A DNA stretch of 64,000 nucleotides from Verrucomicrobiaceae bacterium (GCA_027490195.1 JAIXYN010000060.1:1-64000); one strand, 5' to 3'; counted from the stretch's first letter, positions 45,224 to 54,340 are shown. Translations and numbers: made by a program. Notes: a model not told the origin generated them from the sequence alone.

Positions 45224-45336
45224 GTGGGGCGATACAACGCGGCAACGAGGGCAAAGTTTCGTACTCTCTGCAAGCGGATCATCCATAAAGAAAAACGGTG
45301 GAGCGCGGGCAATCATGTGCTACATGCCCAGCCTCT

Positions 45337-45963
45337 ATGAATTCGCACCTCTCCATCCTCCGCGGTTCGCTGAAGGCGCTTGCCTTTGCCGGACTCGCCC
45401 TCGCTCTCAGCAACTGCGCCGCCGTGAAAAAGTCCGGCAATTATTCTCTCAATTTCGATCCGCCAGCCAAAGCGGTAAAAAATCCTGCGAATGTTCGGCT
45501 GAAGCTCAGCACTGGAGCTCAGCGTGTTTATGTGATGGAAGGCAATGAGGTCCTGCTTGCGACTCCATGCTCCGTCGGCACCGCCAGCACCCCGACGCCC
45601 AAGGGCAACTTCACCATTTACAGCAAAGTGGCCAATCGTCGCCGCGCCAGTAGCCCCGGCGCAGGCTATCCAATGACCTTCTGGATGGAGTTCCAGTCCG
45701 CCTATGGCATGCACTGGGGCTGGGTAAAGCCTTATCCCTGCACCCACGGTTGCGTCCGTCTGCCGATCAAGTCCGCGCAGAAGATTTTCAGCATGATCAA
45801 GACCGGCACCCCGCTCAACATCGCCGTTTCACAGCCTGAAGACGCCACCATTGGCAAGACCCTACCAGTGCTTGATGACAGCAGTCTCGCCGACCCGCCT
45901 GATTCCTACATGAACAGCAACAAGGTCTTTGAAGACGCTGCCAAGGGTAAAATGTACTACTGA
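45337..45963 (+). CDS. L,D-transpeptidase (YkuD) lipoprotein
   Basis: Protein of 208 residues. The signal ends in a lipobox (A-L-S-N-C, Cys about residue 27). A YkuD catalytic domain follows: strands 'QRVYVMEGNEVLLATPCSVG', 'PTPKGNFTIYSK' and the active-site motif 'YPCTHGCVRLP' with the catalytic Cys after the HG. Such enzymes make 3-3 peptidoglycan crosslinks or attach proteins to murein. The ATG at 45337 gives a proper lipoprotein signal. ispH follows 20 bases downstream. Confidence 0.87.
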   Translation: MNSHLSILRGSLKALAFAGLALALSNCAAVKKSGNYSLNFDPPAKAVKNPANVRLKLSTGAQRVYVMEGNEVLLATPCSVGTASTPTPKGNFTIYSKVANRRRASSPGAGYPMTFWMEFQSAYGMHWGWVKPYPCTHGCVRLPIKSAQKIFSMIKTGTPLNIAVSQPEDATIGKTLPVLDDSSLADPPDSYMNSNKVFEDAAKGKMYY

Positions 45964-45983
45964 GTCTTCTGATTTCGCCTCCC

Positions 45984-47222
45984 ATGTCTGCACCTGCTCC
46001 AGCCGCCCGTCGTGTGAATGTTCGCACCCCGGAGGTGATGGAGCGTGTGCAGGCCGAGGTGGAGACTCATTACCGTAGCCGCATCGTTGAACAAATCCGC
46101 GCCAAGGGCAGCGTGATTCAGATCGGTGCCACCACGGTGCGCCTAGCCCGGGATTTTGGTTTCTGCTATGGCGTTGAGCGCGCCATCGACCTTGCCTACG
46201 CCGCCCGCAAAGTTTTTGCCGACCGTCGCGTTTTTCTGCTGGGTGAGATCATCCACAATCAGGAAGTGAATCGCCAGCTCACAGAGATGGGGGTGGTCAG
46301 CATTCCCAATGTCGATCATGAGAGGATGGTTGCCACCATGACACCGGAGGACGTGGTGATTGTGCCCGCCTTCGGCGCGGAAACACGGCTTATGAAATTG
46401 ATCGCCGCTCGTGGCTGTATGGTGGTCGATACCACCTGTGGAGATGTCATGAGCGTCTGGAAGCGCGTCCGGCAGTATGCCAAAACCGGCTTCACTTCCA
46501 TCATTCACGGCAAAGCCAGCCATGAAGAAACCCGCGCTACATCTTCCCGTGCCATGGGCGACGACGGCATGGGCAACTACCTCGTGGTGCTCACCCTGGC
46601 TGATGTCGATTACGTCTGTGACTACGTTCGCAACGGCGGTGACAAGGAAGCCTTCATGAAACGCTTCCCAGCCACCGCGCACTCGGATGGCTTTGATCCC
46701 GATTTGCACCTCACCCGCATCGGTGTGGCCAATCAGACCACCATGCTCAAATCCGAGACCGAGGAAGTTCAGCGTCGCCTGCGTCAGGCCGTTCTGGATC
46801 GCCACGGCCCCGAGGCCGGTGTCACCAACTTCCAGGTCTTCGATACCATCTGCGGTGCCACCCAGGAGCGGCAGGACTCCCTCTTTGGCCTGCTGCAGCA
46901 GCCGCTCGATGTCCTTCTCGTTGTCGGCGGTTACAACAGCTCCAACACGACCCACCTTGTTGAAATCGGCGAGCAGCAGCTCCCCACCTTCTTCATTCGC
47001 ACCGCCGACTGTCTCAAGTCTCTGGAGCAGATTGTCCACTTCGACCTTCACCTCAAAGCCGAAAAGGAAAGCTACTCCACCAAGCTAGCCGGAGATGGCC
47101 CTGTCACCGTCGGCATCACCGCCGGTGCCTCATGCCCCAATAACCTCATCGAAGACACGGTGCTGCGCGTTTTTGGCCTCCGTGGTGTCGATGAAGCCGC
47201 TGTGCGTGCCGCCTTAAGCTGA
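45984..47222 (+). CDS. ispH: 4-hydroxy-3-methylbut-2-enyl diphosphate reductase (long form)
   Basis: Last enzyme of the MEP isoprenoid pathway, reducing HMBPP to IPP and DMAPP with a [4Fe-4S] cluster. Three cluster cysteines are seen: Cys61 ('FGFCYGVERA'), Cys152 ('VVDTTCGDV') and Cys290 ('FDTICGATQERQ'). At 412 residues it is the longer type known from cyanobacteria and plastids, not the ~310-residue E. coli type. Conserved His and Glu in 'GEIIHNQEVN' and 'IIHGKASHEET' are present. The thioesterase gene begins one base after its stop. Confidence 0.93.
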   Translation: MSAPAPAARRVNVRTPEVMERVQAEVETHYRSRIVEQIRAKGSVIQIGATTVRLARDFGFCYGVERAIDLAYAARKVFADRRVFLLGEIIHNQEVNRQLTEMGVVSIPNVDHERMVATMTPEDVVIVPAFGAETRLMKLIAARGCMVVDTTCGDVMSVWKRVRQYAKTGFTSIIHGKASHEETRATSSRAMGDDGMGNYLVVLTLADVDYVCDYVRNGGDKEAFMKRFPATAHSDGFDPDLHLTRIGVANQTTMLKSETEEVQRRLRQAVLDRHGPEAGVTNFQVFDTICGATQERQDSLFGLLQQPLDVLLVVGGYNSSNTTHLVEIGEQQLPTFFIRTADCLKSLEQIVHFDLHLKAEKESYSTKLAGDGPVTVGITAGASCPNNLIEDTVLRVFGLRGVDEAAVRAALS

Positions 47223-47223
47223 C

Positions 47224-47649
47224 ATGCAACTCACACCGACCATCGAAACCCGGGAAGAGGTCATGTTCTTTGACACCGACTGTGGTGGCGTCGTCCACAA
47301 CATCGCCTACCTCCGCATGATCGAGACCGCGCGCACGCGCCTCGCAGGCCTCATGGGCATGAAGCTGCGCGAGATGGCGCAGACCCAGCTCTACCCCGTC
47401 GTCGTGCGCACCGAGATCGACTATAAAAAACCCGCCCGGCTAGGGGACGAACTCATCATCCACGGCAGGCTCGAAACCGTCGAGCGCGTCCGTTTCTGGT
47501 GCGCCTTTGAAATGCGCCGCGCTGAAGACAACGCTCTCCTCATCACCTGCCGCCAGTCCCTGGCGCTGGTTCAGATGCCCGAGGGCAGACCCGCACGCCT
47601 TCCAGAAGACTGGAAGACAAAATACGCGCATCTGGCGAAAACAAAGTAG
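47224..47649 (+). CDS. ybgC: YbgC-type acyl-CoA thioesterase
   Basis: Hotdog-fold thioesterase of 141 residues. The 4-hydroxybenzoyl-CoA/YbgC motif is clear: 'MFFDTDCGGVVHNIAYLRMIE' region with the catalytic Asp, then 'IDYKKPARLGDELIIHGRL' and 'FEMRRAEDNALLITCRQSLALV'. The family hydrolyses short acyl-CoAs and in proteobacteria sits with tol-pal genes, which are not here. One-base gap to ispH indicates the same operon. Confidence 0.88.
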   Translation: MQLTPTIETREEVMFFDTDCGGVVHNIAYLRMIETARTRLAGLMGMKLREMAQTQLYPVVVRTEIDYKKPARLGDELIIHGRLETVERVRFWCAFEMRRAEDNALLITCRQSLALVQMPEGRPARLPEDWKTKYAHLAKTK

Positions 47650-47687
47650 ATCAGTTGCGCCGTAAATGGCCTGAGAGGAGAGGAATT

Positions 47688-47743
47688 ATCTTGATCCCTC
47701 CACGCTCTGTCTCATCCACCGTTTCCAAATGAGGGATCAAGAT
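47688..47743. terminator. 13-base inverted repeat between convergent genes
   Basis: Arms ATCTTGATCCCTC (47688-47700) and GAGGGATCAAGAT (47731-47743) pair perfectly around a 30-base loop, in the gap between the thioesterase and topoisomerase genes. The right arm can instead form a local hairpin GGGATC-aagat-GATCCC (47733-47749). Position suggests transcription termination; the two competing structures are unusual. Confidence 0.45.
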
Positions 47744-47771
47744 GATCCCCCTCGTTCTTGCGAGCTATGCT

Positions 47772-50363
47772 TCAGCGCCCGCTGACTCCCGCAGGTTTCT
47801 TCGCCTTCTTCTCAGCTTTCGGTTTCGCTTCGCGGGGAGGGAACTCCCAGCCCATGATGCGCTTCTCACCGGGCGTGCAAACCAGGAAGGTGCTGAAAGG
47901 ACGGCCACGTTTGGAAATCATGCCTGTGATCAGCGAGGTCTTGCCATCAGCAAAAAACTCGCGCGCATTTTCCGGCGTGATGTCCTTCTGGCACAGCTTC
48001 TTGGGCAGCCGTGCGTTGCACTTGGTTGTCTCGACAGCGTTGATTTTGCACTGATAGGCGTCCCCCGTTTCGTAGATCTTCTCGCCCTTGCGGCCTTTCT
48101 TGGCGCACACCGGGCAGTCCGTGATCACCGGGCACTCCTCCCAGTTGATGCTGTCGGGATCTGAGCCGTCGCCAAAGACGAAAGCGATCTTCATGTCGTC
48201 CTTGATCTGTAGGGCGGCGCTGAAGTCCTTGCCCTTCTTGCTGCGGAAGCCTTCGAGCGGTCCGAGGAAGCGTGTCTCGATCAGCGTACGAATTTCATCT
48301 TCATTCAGCGCGCGGCTGGCCACGGTCTTGAAAACGCGGACCTTGCATTTCGGATTTTTGCAGCCGTAAAACTCTTCAGTCTGCTTGTAGCCTTCCTTGC
48401 TGCCACACACGCCACAGGTGGCATGGAAGTCAGGGAAAACCTTGTCCTTGGCGGCTTTGGAATAGGCCTTCGTTTTTTCTACGACCTGCTTGGTCAGGTT
48501 GCGGATGTCTCGCATGAAACTGGCTCGGTCCAGCTCGCGATGCTCCATCTGGCGCAGCTTGTACTCCCACTGGCCGGTCATTTCCGGTGAGCTTAGCGCA
48601 TCGATGCCGATGGCGCTGATCTGCTCAATGAGGGCCAGACCCTTGGCGGTGACGTGGAAGTCACGCTGCACACGCTCGATGTACCGGTCCATGATCAGAC
48701 CTTCGATGATCGCAGCGCGCGTCGCAGGCGTACCGAGACCACGTTCGCTCATGGCTTCAGCTATTTCTTCGTCCTCCACGAGTTTGCCGGCACCTTCCAT
48801 CATGGAAAGAATGGTGGCTTCCGTGTAGCGCGGCGGCGGCTTGGTCTGGTGCTCGTTCACTTCGACATCCAAAGTATCGGCCTTGTCGCCGGTATTGGCG
48901 GCCACCAGCAGTTTGGCGGCGTCTTCGCCTCCTTCCGCCGCTTCTTCCGCCGCCTTTTTACCATAGACACCCAGCCAGCCCGGCTCCTTGAGAACCTTGC
49001 CGTTGCTCTGGAACGCATCCTGGCCCACTCGCGTGATGCGCGTGGTCACCTCAAACTCAGCCGCTGGGAAAAACACTGCAACGAACCGTCGCGCCACCAT
49101 GTCGAACAGCTTCTGCTCGGCCTCAGGCAGTTCCTTCGGCGGAATCTGTCCGGTAGGGATGATGGCAAAGTGATCGCTAACCTTGCTGCTGTCGAAAATG
49201 CGCTTGTTGAGCTTCACCCACTTCTTGTCCAGCGCCGTGGCGGCATGCGTGCCCAGTTCATGCGGCAGTGCGTCCTGCTTGCGGCTGTCATGGCTGGCAA
49301 AAGTCTTCAGCGTATCCGTTACTGTGCCGAGATAATCTTCTGGCAGGTGGCGTGAATCCGTTCGTGGATAGGTCAGCACCTTGAACTTTTCATACAGCGC
49401 CTGCGCAATTTGCAGGGTGCGCCGTGCCGAGAAGCCAAAGCGGTTGCTCGCTTCGCGCTGCAGGCTGGTCAAATCGTAGAGCAGGGGAGGGGCCTGCCGC
49501 GTCGGCTTGGTGATCTGCTCGATGACCCCTGGCTTGCCCTTGCAACGGTCGGCGATCGCCTGCGCGGTGCCCTCGTCCCAGAGACGCTCGGCCTTCTTGT
49601 GCTCGTCGTTTTCGTCCTTCTTGAAGCGTTCATCAATCCACCGGCCTGAATACTGGCCTGCCTTCACTTCAAACAGCGCGATCGCTTCAAAATACGTGCG
49701 CGGCACGAAGGCGGCGATGTCACGCTCACGATGAGCCAGCACGGACAGCGTCGGCGTCTGCACCCGGCCCACAGGCGTGAGGCGGAAGCCGCCATGGCGT
49801 GAATTCAGCGCGGTCAGCGCGCGCGTTCCATTGATGCCCACCAGCCAGTCGCTTTCGCTGCGGCACTTCGCAGCGTCCGCCAGCGGCAGCATCTGCTCAT
49901 TGGTGCGCAGGTGCTTGTAGGCATCCAGAATGGATCCTTGGGTCATCGACTGCATCCACAGGCGCTGCACCGGCTTCTTGCAGCCGCTGGCGTCCATGAT
50001 GTAGCGGAAAATCAGCTCCCCCTCGCGCCCGGCATCGCAAGCATTGATCACACTGTCCACGTCCTTGCGCTTCAGCAGCTTCGTCAGCAACTTGTAGCGG
50101 TCCGCGCTTTGTTCGATGGGATTAAGCTCAAACTGCTCTGGCATGATGGGCAGGCTCGTGAAGCCCCAGCCGATTTTCTTCCCATCCACCATCGGCATGC
50201 CGAGTTCCAGCAAATGGCCCACGGCGGAGGAGATCACATGCGTTTCATTCTCGTACCAGTCCTTTTCTTTGGCGAAGGACTTCATGCCAGGGGCTTTGGC
50301 TAGTGCGCGAGCAAGATCGGCGGCGACACTGGGCTTTTCGGCAATGATCAGGACTTTGGGCAT
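47772..50363 (-). CDS. topB: DNA topoisomerase III (type IA)
   Basis: Protein of 863 residues. TOPRIM domain 'VLIIAEKPSVAADLARAL' (1-20 region) and 'NACDAGREGELIFRYI' (Asp/Glu metal set, about 107-122), the catalytic tyrosine Tyr332 in 'LTYPRTDSRHL', and 'TPVGRVQTPTLSVLA', 'ERGLGTPATRAAIIEGLI'. The C-terminal ~200 residues carry Cys-rich zinc-finger-like units ('CGVCGSKEG', 'CKNPKCK', 'CPVCAKKGRKG') and a Lys/Ala tail. It relaxes and decatenates DNA by single-strand passage. It is longer than E. coli TopB (653) because of these extensions. Confidence 0.93.
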   Translation of the reverse strand: MPKVLIIAEKPSVAADLARALAKAPGMKSFAKEKDWYENETHVISSAVGHLLELGMPMVDGKKIGWGFTSLPIMPEQFELNPIEQSADRYKLLTKLLKRKDVDSVINACDAGREGELIFRYIMDASGCKKPVQRLWMQSMTQGSILDAYKHLRTNEQMLPLADAAKCRSESDWLVGINGTRALTALNSRHGGFRLTPVGRVQTPTLSVLAHRERDIAAFVPRTYFEAIALFEVKAGQYSGRWIDERFKKDENDEHKKAERLWDEGTAQAIADRCKGKPGVIEQITKPTRQAPPLLYDLTSLQREASNRFGFSARRTLQIAQALYEKFKVLTYPRTDSRHLPEDYLGTVTDTLKTFASHDSRKQDALPHELGTHAATALDKKWVKLNKRIFDSSKVSDHFAIIPTGQIPPKELPEAEQKLFDMVARRFVAVFFPAAEFEVTTRITRVGQDAFQSNGKVLKEPGWLGVYGKKAAEEAAEGGEDAAKLLVAANTGDKADTLDVEVNEHQTKPPPRYTEATILSMMEGAGKLVEDEEIAEAMSERGLGTPATRAAIIEGLIMDRYIERVQRDFHVTAKGLALIEQISAIGIDALSSPEMTGQWEYKLRQMEHRELDRASFMRDIRNLTKQVVEKTKAYSKAAKDKVFPDFHATCGVCGSKEGYKQTEEFYGCKNPKCKVRVFKTVASRALNEDEIRTLIETRFLGPLEGFRSKKGKDFSAALQIKDDMKIAFVFGDGSDPDSINWEECPVITDCPVCAKKGRKGEKIYETGDAYQCKINAVETTKCNARLPKKLCQKDITPENAREFFADGKTSLITGMISKRGRPFSTFLVCTPGEKRIMGWEFPPREAKPKAEKKAKKPAGVSGR

Positions 50364-50524
50364 GTGCGTATGAACAGGTTATATCGGAAAAAGGGCCTAC
50401 TTAGGGGATGCTTTCGACCCAGATGTCAAGGTTCGCGCACTTTAGACCGCAAATGGGCTACGCTGTTCAGCAGGCTTCAGACTGCCATTCTTAAACGATC
50501 AAAACAACGTTGACGCAGTTTCCA

Positions 50525-50694
50525 GGCCCCAAGCCTTCCATCTCGGAAAGGACTTGGTTCATTGACTCAAAGTCTCAAAGTTGCTTCCCAGGCAGGCTGA
50601 TTTTGTCCTGCCTGGGCGTTTGCAACGTTCTGTGCTTGGCTTCCAAATAGGGAAGCTGCTGCTACCGGCCCTGTGCGGGCCGGCTCACTTTTTA
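50525..50694 (+). ncRNA. Candidate structured small RNA with terminator
   Basis: The 328-base gap 50364-50691 has no open frame but holds four consecutive hairpins: 50529-50557 (CCAAG/CTTGG plus an inner stem), 50580-50626 (GTTGC/GCAAC enclosing a perfect ten-base stem CCCAGGCAGG/CCTGCCTGGG), 50639-50656 (GCTTCC/GGAAGC) and 50665-50683 (CCGGCCC/GGGCCGG). The last is followed by CTCACTTTTTATT on the plus strand, like a terminator for plus-strand transcription. Both flanking genes are on the minus strand, so this would be an independent RNA. No known RNA family is recognised; the 5' end is a guess. Confidence 0.45.
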
Positions 50695-52071
50695 TTCTGT
50701 CACCTCTTGAGGCAGCGGCTTGCCGATGCTGTACACCTTGAATCCGATTTGACGGAGCTTCGCGTGGTCCAGAAGGCTACGGCCGTCGAAAATCCAGGCG
50801 GGTTTCACCATGGACTGATAGATGGCTTCGAAGTCGAGCTGGCGGAATTCATCCCACTCCGTGAGAACCAGAAGAGCGTGCGCGCCAGCGGCTGCCTGCG
50901 CGGCATTGGTGGCGAACTCGACATTCGGATGATCTTCTTCGATGGCGAGATCTTTGCAAATCTGGGCTGAGCCAACCTTTGGATCGTAGATGGAGAGCTT
51001 GGCGCGCTCCTCGATGAGATCCTTGCAGACGTAGATAGCGGCGGATTCGCGGGTGTCGTTGGTGTCTTTTTTGAAGGCGAAACCCAGCACGCCGATGCGC
51101 TTGCCAGTGACTGTGTTGAAGAGGGTGCGCAGCACACGCTCGGCGAAGCGGTGTTTCTGCCAGTCGTTCATGATGATGACCTGGTCCCAGTAGGCGGCGA
51201 CTTCAGGAAGACCGAAATGGCCGCAGAGATAGACGAGATTGAGCACGTCTTTCTGGAAGCACGAACCACCGAAGCCGACGGAAGCCTTGAGGAACTTGGG
51301 TCCGATGCGGGAGTCGGTGCCAATGGCGCGGGCGACTTCATCCACATCTGCACCGGTCTTTTCGCAAAGGGCGGAGATGCTGTTGATGGAGGAGATGCGC
51401 TGAGCGAGGAAGGCGTTGGCGACGAGCTTGGACAGCTCGGAGGACCACAGATTTGTTGTGAGGATGCGCTCCCGTGGAACCCAGTTGGCGTAGACGCTGA
51501 CGAGTGCCTCTATGGCAGCCAGCCCACCTTCGGTCTGCTCTCCGCCGATAAGGATGCGGTCAGGACTGGTGAGGTCAACGACTGCGGTGCCTTCAGCGAG
51601 GAACTCCGGATTGGACAGCACCTGATGTTTCAAACCTTTCTCACTCGAAGCCAGAATGGTCTTAATGGCCTCTGCAGTGCGCACTGGGATGGTGCTTTTT
51701 TCGACGATGATTTTTGGTGTCTCAGCCACTTCGGCGATGGTGCGGGCCACGGCCTCAATGAAGCGCAGATCCGCTGCCTTGTGAGCTCCGACGCCGAAAG
51801 TCTTGGTAGGCGTGTTCACGCTCACAAAAATGATGTCTGCGGCGTGGATGCTGGCTTTGACCTCGGTGGAGAAAAAAAGGTTTTTCCCACGTGATCCGCT
51901 CACGAGTTCATCGAGACCCGGCTCATACACTGGCAGATCGCTGGAATTCCAAGCGGCGATACGCTCGGCATTGAGGTCCACCACATCGACGCGGATGTGA
52001 GGGCATTTGGCGGCGATCATCGCCATGGTGGGGCCACCGACATAGCCGGCGCCGATGCAACAAATTCTCAT
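50692..52071 (-). CDS. ugd: UDP-glucose 6-dehydrogenase (eukaryote-like type)
   Basis: Protein of 459 residues that oxidises UDP-glucose to UDP-glucuronate with two NAD+. N-terminal '[17 protein letters not shown]' Rossmann loop, '[13 protein letters not shown]', '[11 protein letters not shown]', '[13 protein letters not shown]', catalytic Cys271 in '[10 protein letters not shown]', and C-terminal '[17 protein letters not shown]'. The 'GYVGGPT' start and the length are like animal and plant UGDH rather than the shorter E. coli type. It lies 21 bases downstream of the decarboxylase gene, same operon. Confidence 0.92.
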   Translation of the reverse strand: MRICCIGAGYVGGPTMAMIAAKCPHIRVDVVDLNAERIAAWNSSDLPVYEPGLDELVSGSRGKNLFFSTEVKASIHAADIIFVSVNTPTKTFGVGAHKAADLRFIEAVARTIAEVAETPKIIVEKSTIPVRTAEAIKTILASSEKGLKHQVLSNPEFLAEGTAVVDLTSPDRILIGGEQTEGGLAAIEALVSVYANWVPRERILTTNLWSSELSKLVANAFLAQRISSINSISALCEKTGADVDEVARAIGTDSRIGPKFLKASVGFGGSCFQKDVLNLVYLCGHFGLPEVAAYWDQVIIMNDWQKHRFAERVLRTLFNTVTGKRIGVLGFAFKKDTNDTRESAAIYVCKDLIEERAKLSIYDPKVGSAQICKDLAIEEDHPNVEFATNAAQAAAGAHALLVLTEWDEFRQLDFEAIYQSMVKPAWIFDGRSLLDHAKLRQIGFKVYSIGKPLPQEVTE

Positions 52072-52092
52072 AGGGTATTTAAATCAGATAAA

Positions 52093-53088
52093 TCAGTTAA
52101 GGGTCAGTTTTTTCAGCGGTGCCTTCATCGGCCGCGGCTGTTTTGCCGCCGGGCCTGCGAGCAGTTGGGCGAAATAAGCAATGGTGCGGTCGAGTCCTTC
52201 AGACAACGGAATTTTGGGCTCCCAGCCGAGGCGTGTTTTAGCGAGAGTGATGTCTGGCTGGCGCTGCTTGGGATCATCTGCTGGCAATGGGTGGAAGACG
52301 ATCTTGGATTTGCCGCCGACTTTTTGGAGCACTTGCTCGGCGAGGGCGAGCATGGTGAATTCGCCGGGATTGCCAATATTGACGGGACCGGTGAAGTCGT
52401 CGGTTTCCATGAACTTGATGAAGCCGCTGATCAAATCATCGACATAGCAGAAGCTGCGGGTTTGCTGGCCGTCGCCGTAGATGGTGATGTCGTTGCCTTT
52501 GAGGGCCTGGACAATGAAATTGGAGACGACGCGGCCGTCATCCGGGAGCATGCGGGGGCCGTAGGTGTTGAAGATGCGGACCACGCGGATGTCCACGCCG
52601 TTCTGGCGGTGGTAGTCGAAGAAGAGGGTTTCAGCCACGCGCTTGCCTTCATCATAGCAGGAACGTGGGCCGATGGTGTTGACGTGGCCCCAGTAGCTTT
52701 CCGGCTGGGGATGAACTTCGGGATCACCGTAAATTTCCGAGGTGGAGGCCTGAAAGACTCGGGCCTGGAGGCGGCGAGCTAGTCCGAGGACATTGATGGC
52801 ACCAATGACCGAGGTCTTGATGGTCTTGATAGCGTTGTACTGATAGTGGGGAGGGGAGGCGGGGCAGGCGAGGTTGTAGATTTGATCCACCTCAACGTTG
52901 ATCGGCTGCGTGATGTCATGCCGCATGAACTCAAAGTTCGGATTGCTCATCAGGTGGGCGATGTTCTGCTTGCGCCCGGTGAAAAGGTTGTCCGCGCAGA
53001 TGATTTCGTTTTCCTGCTCCAGCAGGCGTTCGCAGAGGTGGGATCCGAGGAACCCGGCTCCGCCAGTGATAAGAATACGTTTTTTCAT
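52093..53088 (-). CDS. UDP-glucuronate decarboxylase (UDP-xylose synthase)
   Basis: Extended SDR enzyme of 331 residues. NAD-binding '[17 protein letters not shown]' (about 7-23), '[14 protein letters not shown]', '[12 protein letters not shown]' (a UXS hallmark), '[25 protein letters not shown]' (two blocks) and catalytic Tyr145/Lys149 in '[11 protein letters not shown]'. It turns UDP-glucuronate into UDP-xylose. With ugd directly downstream, the pair makes UDP-xylose from UDP-glucose for cell-surface glycans. About 250 bases of non-coding sequence precede it. Confidence 0.92.
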   Translation of the reverse strand: MKKRILITGGAGFLGSHLCERLLEQENEIICADNLFTGRKQNIAHLMSNPNFEFMRHDITQPINVEVDQIYNLACPASPPHYQYNAIKTIKTSVIGAINVLGLARRLQARVFQASTSEIYGDPEVHPQPESYWGHVNTIGPRSCYDEGKRVAETLFFDYHRQNGVDIRVVRIFNTYGPRMLPDDGRVVSNFIVQALKGNDITIYGDGQQTRSFCYVDDLISGFIKFMETDDFTGPVNIGNPGEFTMLALAEQVLQKVGGKSKIVFHPLPADDPKQRQPDITLAKTRLGWEPKIPLSEGLDRTIAYFAQLLAGPAAKQPRPMKAPLKKLTLN

Positions 53089-53398
53089 GGATGAATGCGC
53101 GTGTTTAGATTTTGAGGGGCAGAAATTGAGTGGGAGGCGGTTTTAGAGGGAGTGCGCATGATCGGCTCTAGAGATGCCAGAGTCAAAAGACAGCTTCATA
53201 ATCAACGCGGTCATGCGGAAATGAATAGTGACTAAATGTGAACAAGCTACCGCCATTGGTTGAGTCATTGCTCCCCTTAACGTGTTTCTGAATATTCATA
53301 AAAATATAATTATATTAGAATGACTCCACTCGCTGACGGTTTAGATGTCAGTAAGGCATGTCTCATTTGAGTTAAGCTATCTGAATCTTGACCTGGAA
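53089..53398. other. Non-coding stretch upstream of the UDP-xylose operon
   Basis: About 310 bases without a credible gene. It probably contains the promoter of the minus-strand UDP-xylose operon, though no convincing -35/-10 pair is seen. It includes the most AT-rich stretch of the area (53294-53320), with the perfect ten-base palindrome TATAATTATA at 53305-53314, and ends at the tandem-repeat block. Confidence 0.5.
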
Positions 53399-53404
53399 GG
53401 CTGG

Positions 53405-53480
53405 ATGGAGGCTCAGTGGAGGCTCAGTGGAGGCTCAGTGGAGGCTCAGTGGAGGCTCAGTGGAGGCTCAGTGGAGGATC
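53405..53480 (+). repeat. 11-base tandem repeat, about 7 units
   Basis: First unit ATGGAGGCTCA at 53405, then five perfect copies of GTGGAGGCTCA (53416, 53427, 53438, 53449, 53460) and a partial seventh (GTGGAGGATC at 53471). Because 11 is not a multiple of three, every unit changes the reading frame, so changes in copy number would switch any frame running through it. Confidence 0.95.
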
Positions 53481-54029
53481 GCCGCGCTTCCAACCATTCT
53501 TCGCAGTCTTGCTCTCGCCGCCGTGGCGCTTTGGCGCTGTGCATCTGTGTTCTGCCCTGGGACAATGTGAAACTGCCTGGGGCAACGCCCCCTCTGATTC
53601 CATGGCTGGCGTCCATCGCTTTCGTTTGCTGGACGTTTTCGAGGATCATGGAGTGGCAATCCCCACGCATGCATGCATGCGCTGTCTGGTGGATGGTATT
53701 TCTGATCAGTGCATACGGCTGGCTAGTCAGTTGCTTTGCCAGTGCGATTCTTAACCTAAACAGAAGCCTGTGGCTTGCGATAGGGACACTGGAGGGCTGC
53801 TGGTGCTCGGCTAAGCGGTACCGGAGCCATGCTCGGGCGATGGGACAACTTTTCGCAACGTCAGTATGATGATCCTGCCAGACGGCATGCCGCGCTGATG
53901 GCATTGCAGAGTGGAGCCGATTATGGCTGGACCGGGGCGGGGCCAGGGCCCTTTGCGTTCTACCTAGATCTGGCGATCATCGCCCGGACCTTCCTGCCTG
54001 TGTTTTCATTCCATGCCAAGTCCTGCTAA
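53471..54029 (+). pseudogene. Decayed O-antigen ligase-like membrane protein gene
   Basis: Pieces in different frames look like an O-antigen ligase/Wzy-type protein. Frame beginning near 53480 gives hydrophobic segments 'LPWDNVKLPGATPPLIPWL', 'SIAFVCWTFSRIMEW' and 'WWMVFLISAYGWLVS', typical of the family's first helices. After a break, the frame at 53829-54029 gives 'GRWDNFSQRQYDDPARRHAA' and 'GWTGAGPGPFAFYLD', resembling the conserved periplasmic-loop region (R-W--F near 'G-GPG-F'). The central part is missing and both frames stop early. The assignment is by pattern only. Confidence 0.4.
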
Positions 54030-54070
54030 GGAGGACGCAAGGTTGATGGGAGAGGCCGCGTTCGATTCCC

Positions 54071-54278
54071 ATGCCTTCAGCCTCTGACTTTTTTGGTTCC
54101 CTGATCTTCGGAGCCATTGGGCTGGGGGCTTTGCTGTATGGCAAATCGGTGGGATCCGTGGTAAAGATGAGTCTGGGGGGCTGCGATACTCGGCTGCTCC
54201 TACCTTGTTACTGAAAGCTGGCTGCTGTGGACCAGTGGCGCGGTGCTGACACTTTTGCTGATTCGGTGGAAGGAGTAG
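54071..54278 (+). pseudogene. Small membrane protein gene with frameshift in G6 run
   Basis: The frame from ATG 54071 reads 'MPSASDFFGSLIFGAIGLGA', 'LLYGKSVGSVVKMSLG', then goes off. Removing one G from the six-G run at 54175-54180 continues it as 'AAILGCSYLVTESWLLWTSG', 'AVLTLLLIRWKE', stop at 54276. The restored 68-residue protein has two or three membrane helices and looks like known small uncharacterised membrane proteins. It lies 62 bases before the cold-shock/DUF1294 gene. Mutation, phase variation or sequencing error are all possible. Confidence 0.65.
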
Positions 54279-54340
54279 GCGGGTGAAATGGAGAGGCTTG
54301 CCCTTTGGCGAATGCAGCGGCAGATAGCCGCCAACCCTCC

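Noticed and set aside
53345-53869. Plus-strand open frame of 174 residues through the 11-base repeat as an intact gene
   Set aside because: Its first third is repeat-encoded (GGSVEAQW), it has no good start, and the useful hydrophobic part ends abruptly; treated as decayed sequence.
54045-54076. ATGGGA/TCCCAT inverted repeat
   Set aside because: Six-base arms over a long loop; expected by chance.
54040-54085. tRNA-like GTTCGATTCCC
   Set aside because: No T-stem pairing, no anticodon arm or acceptor stem can be formed around it.
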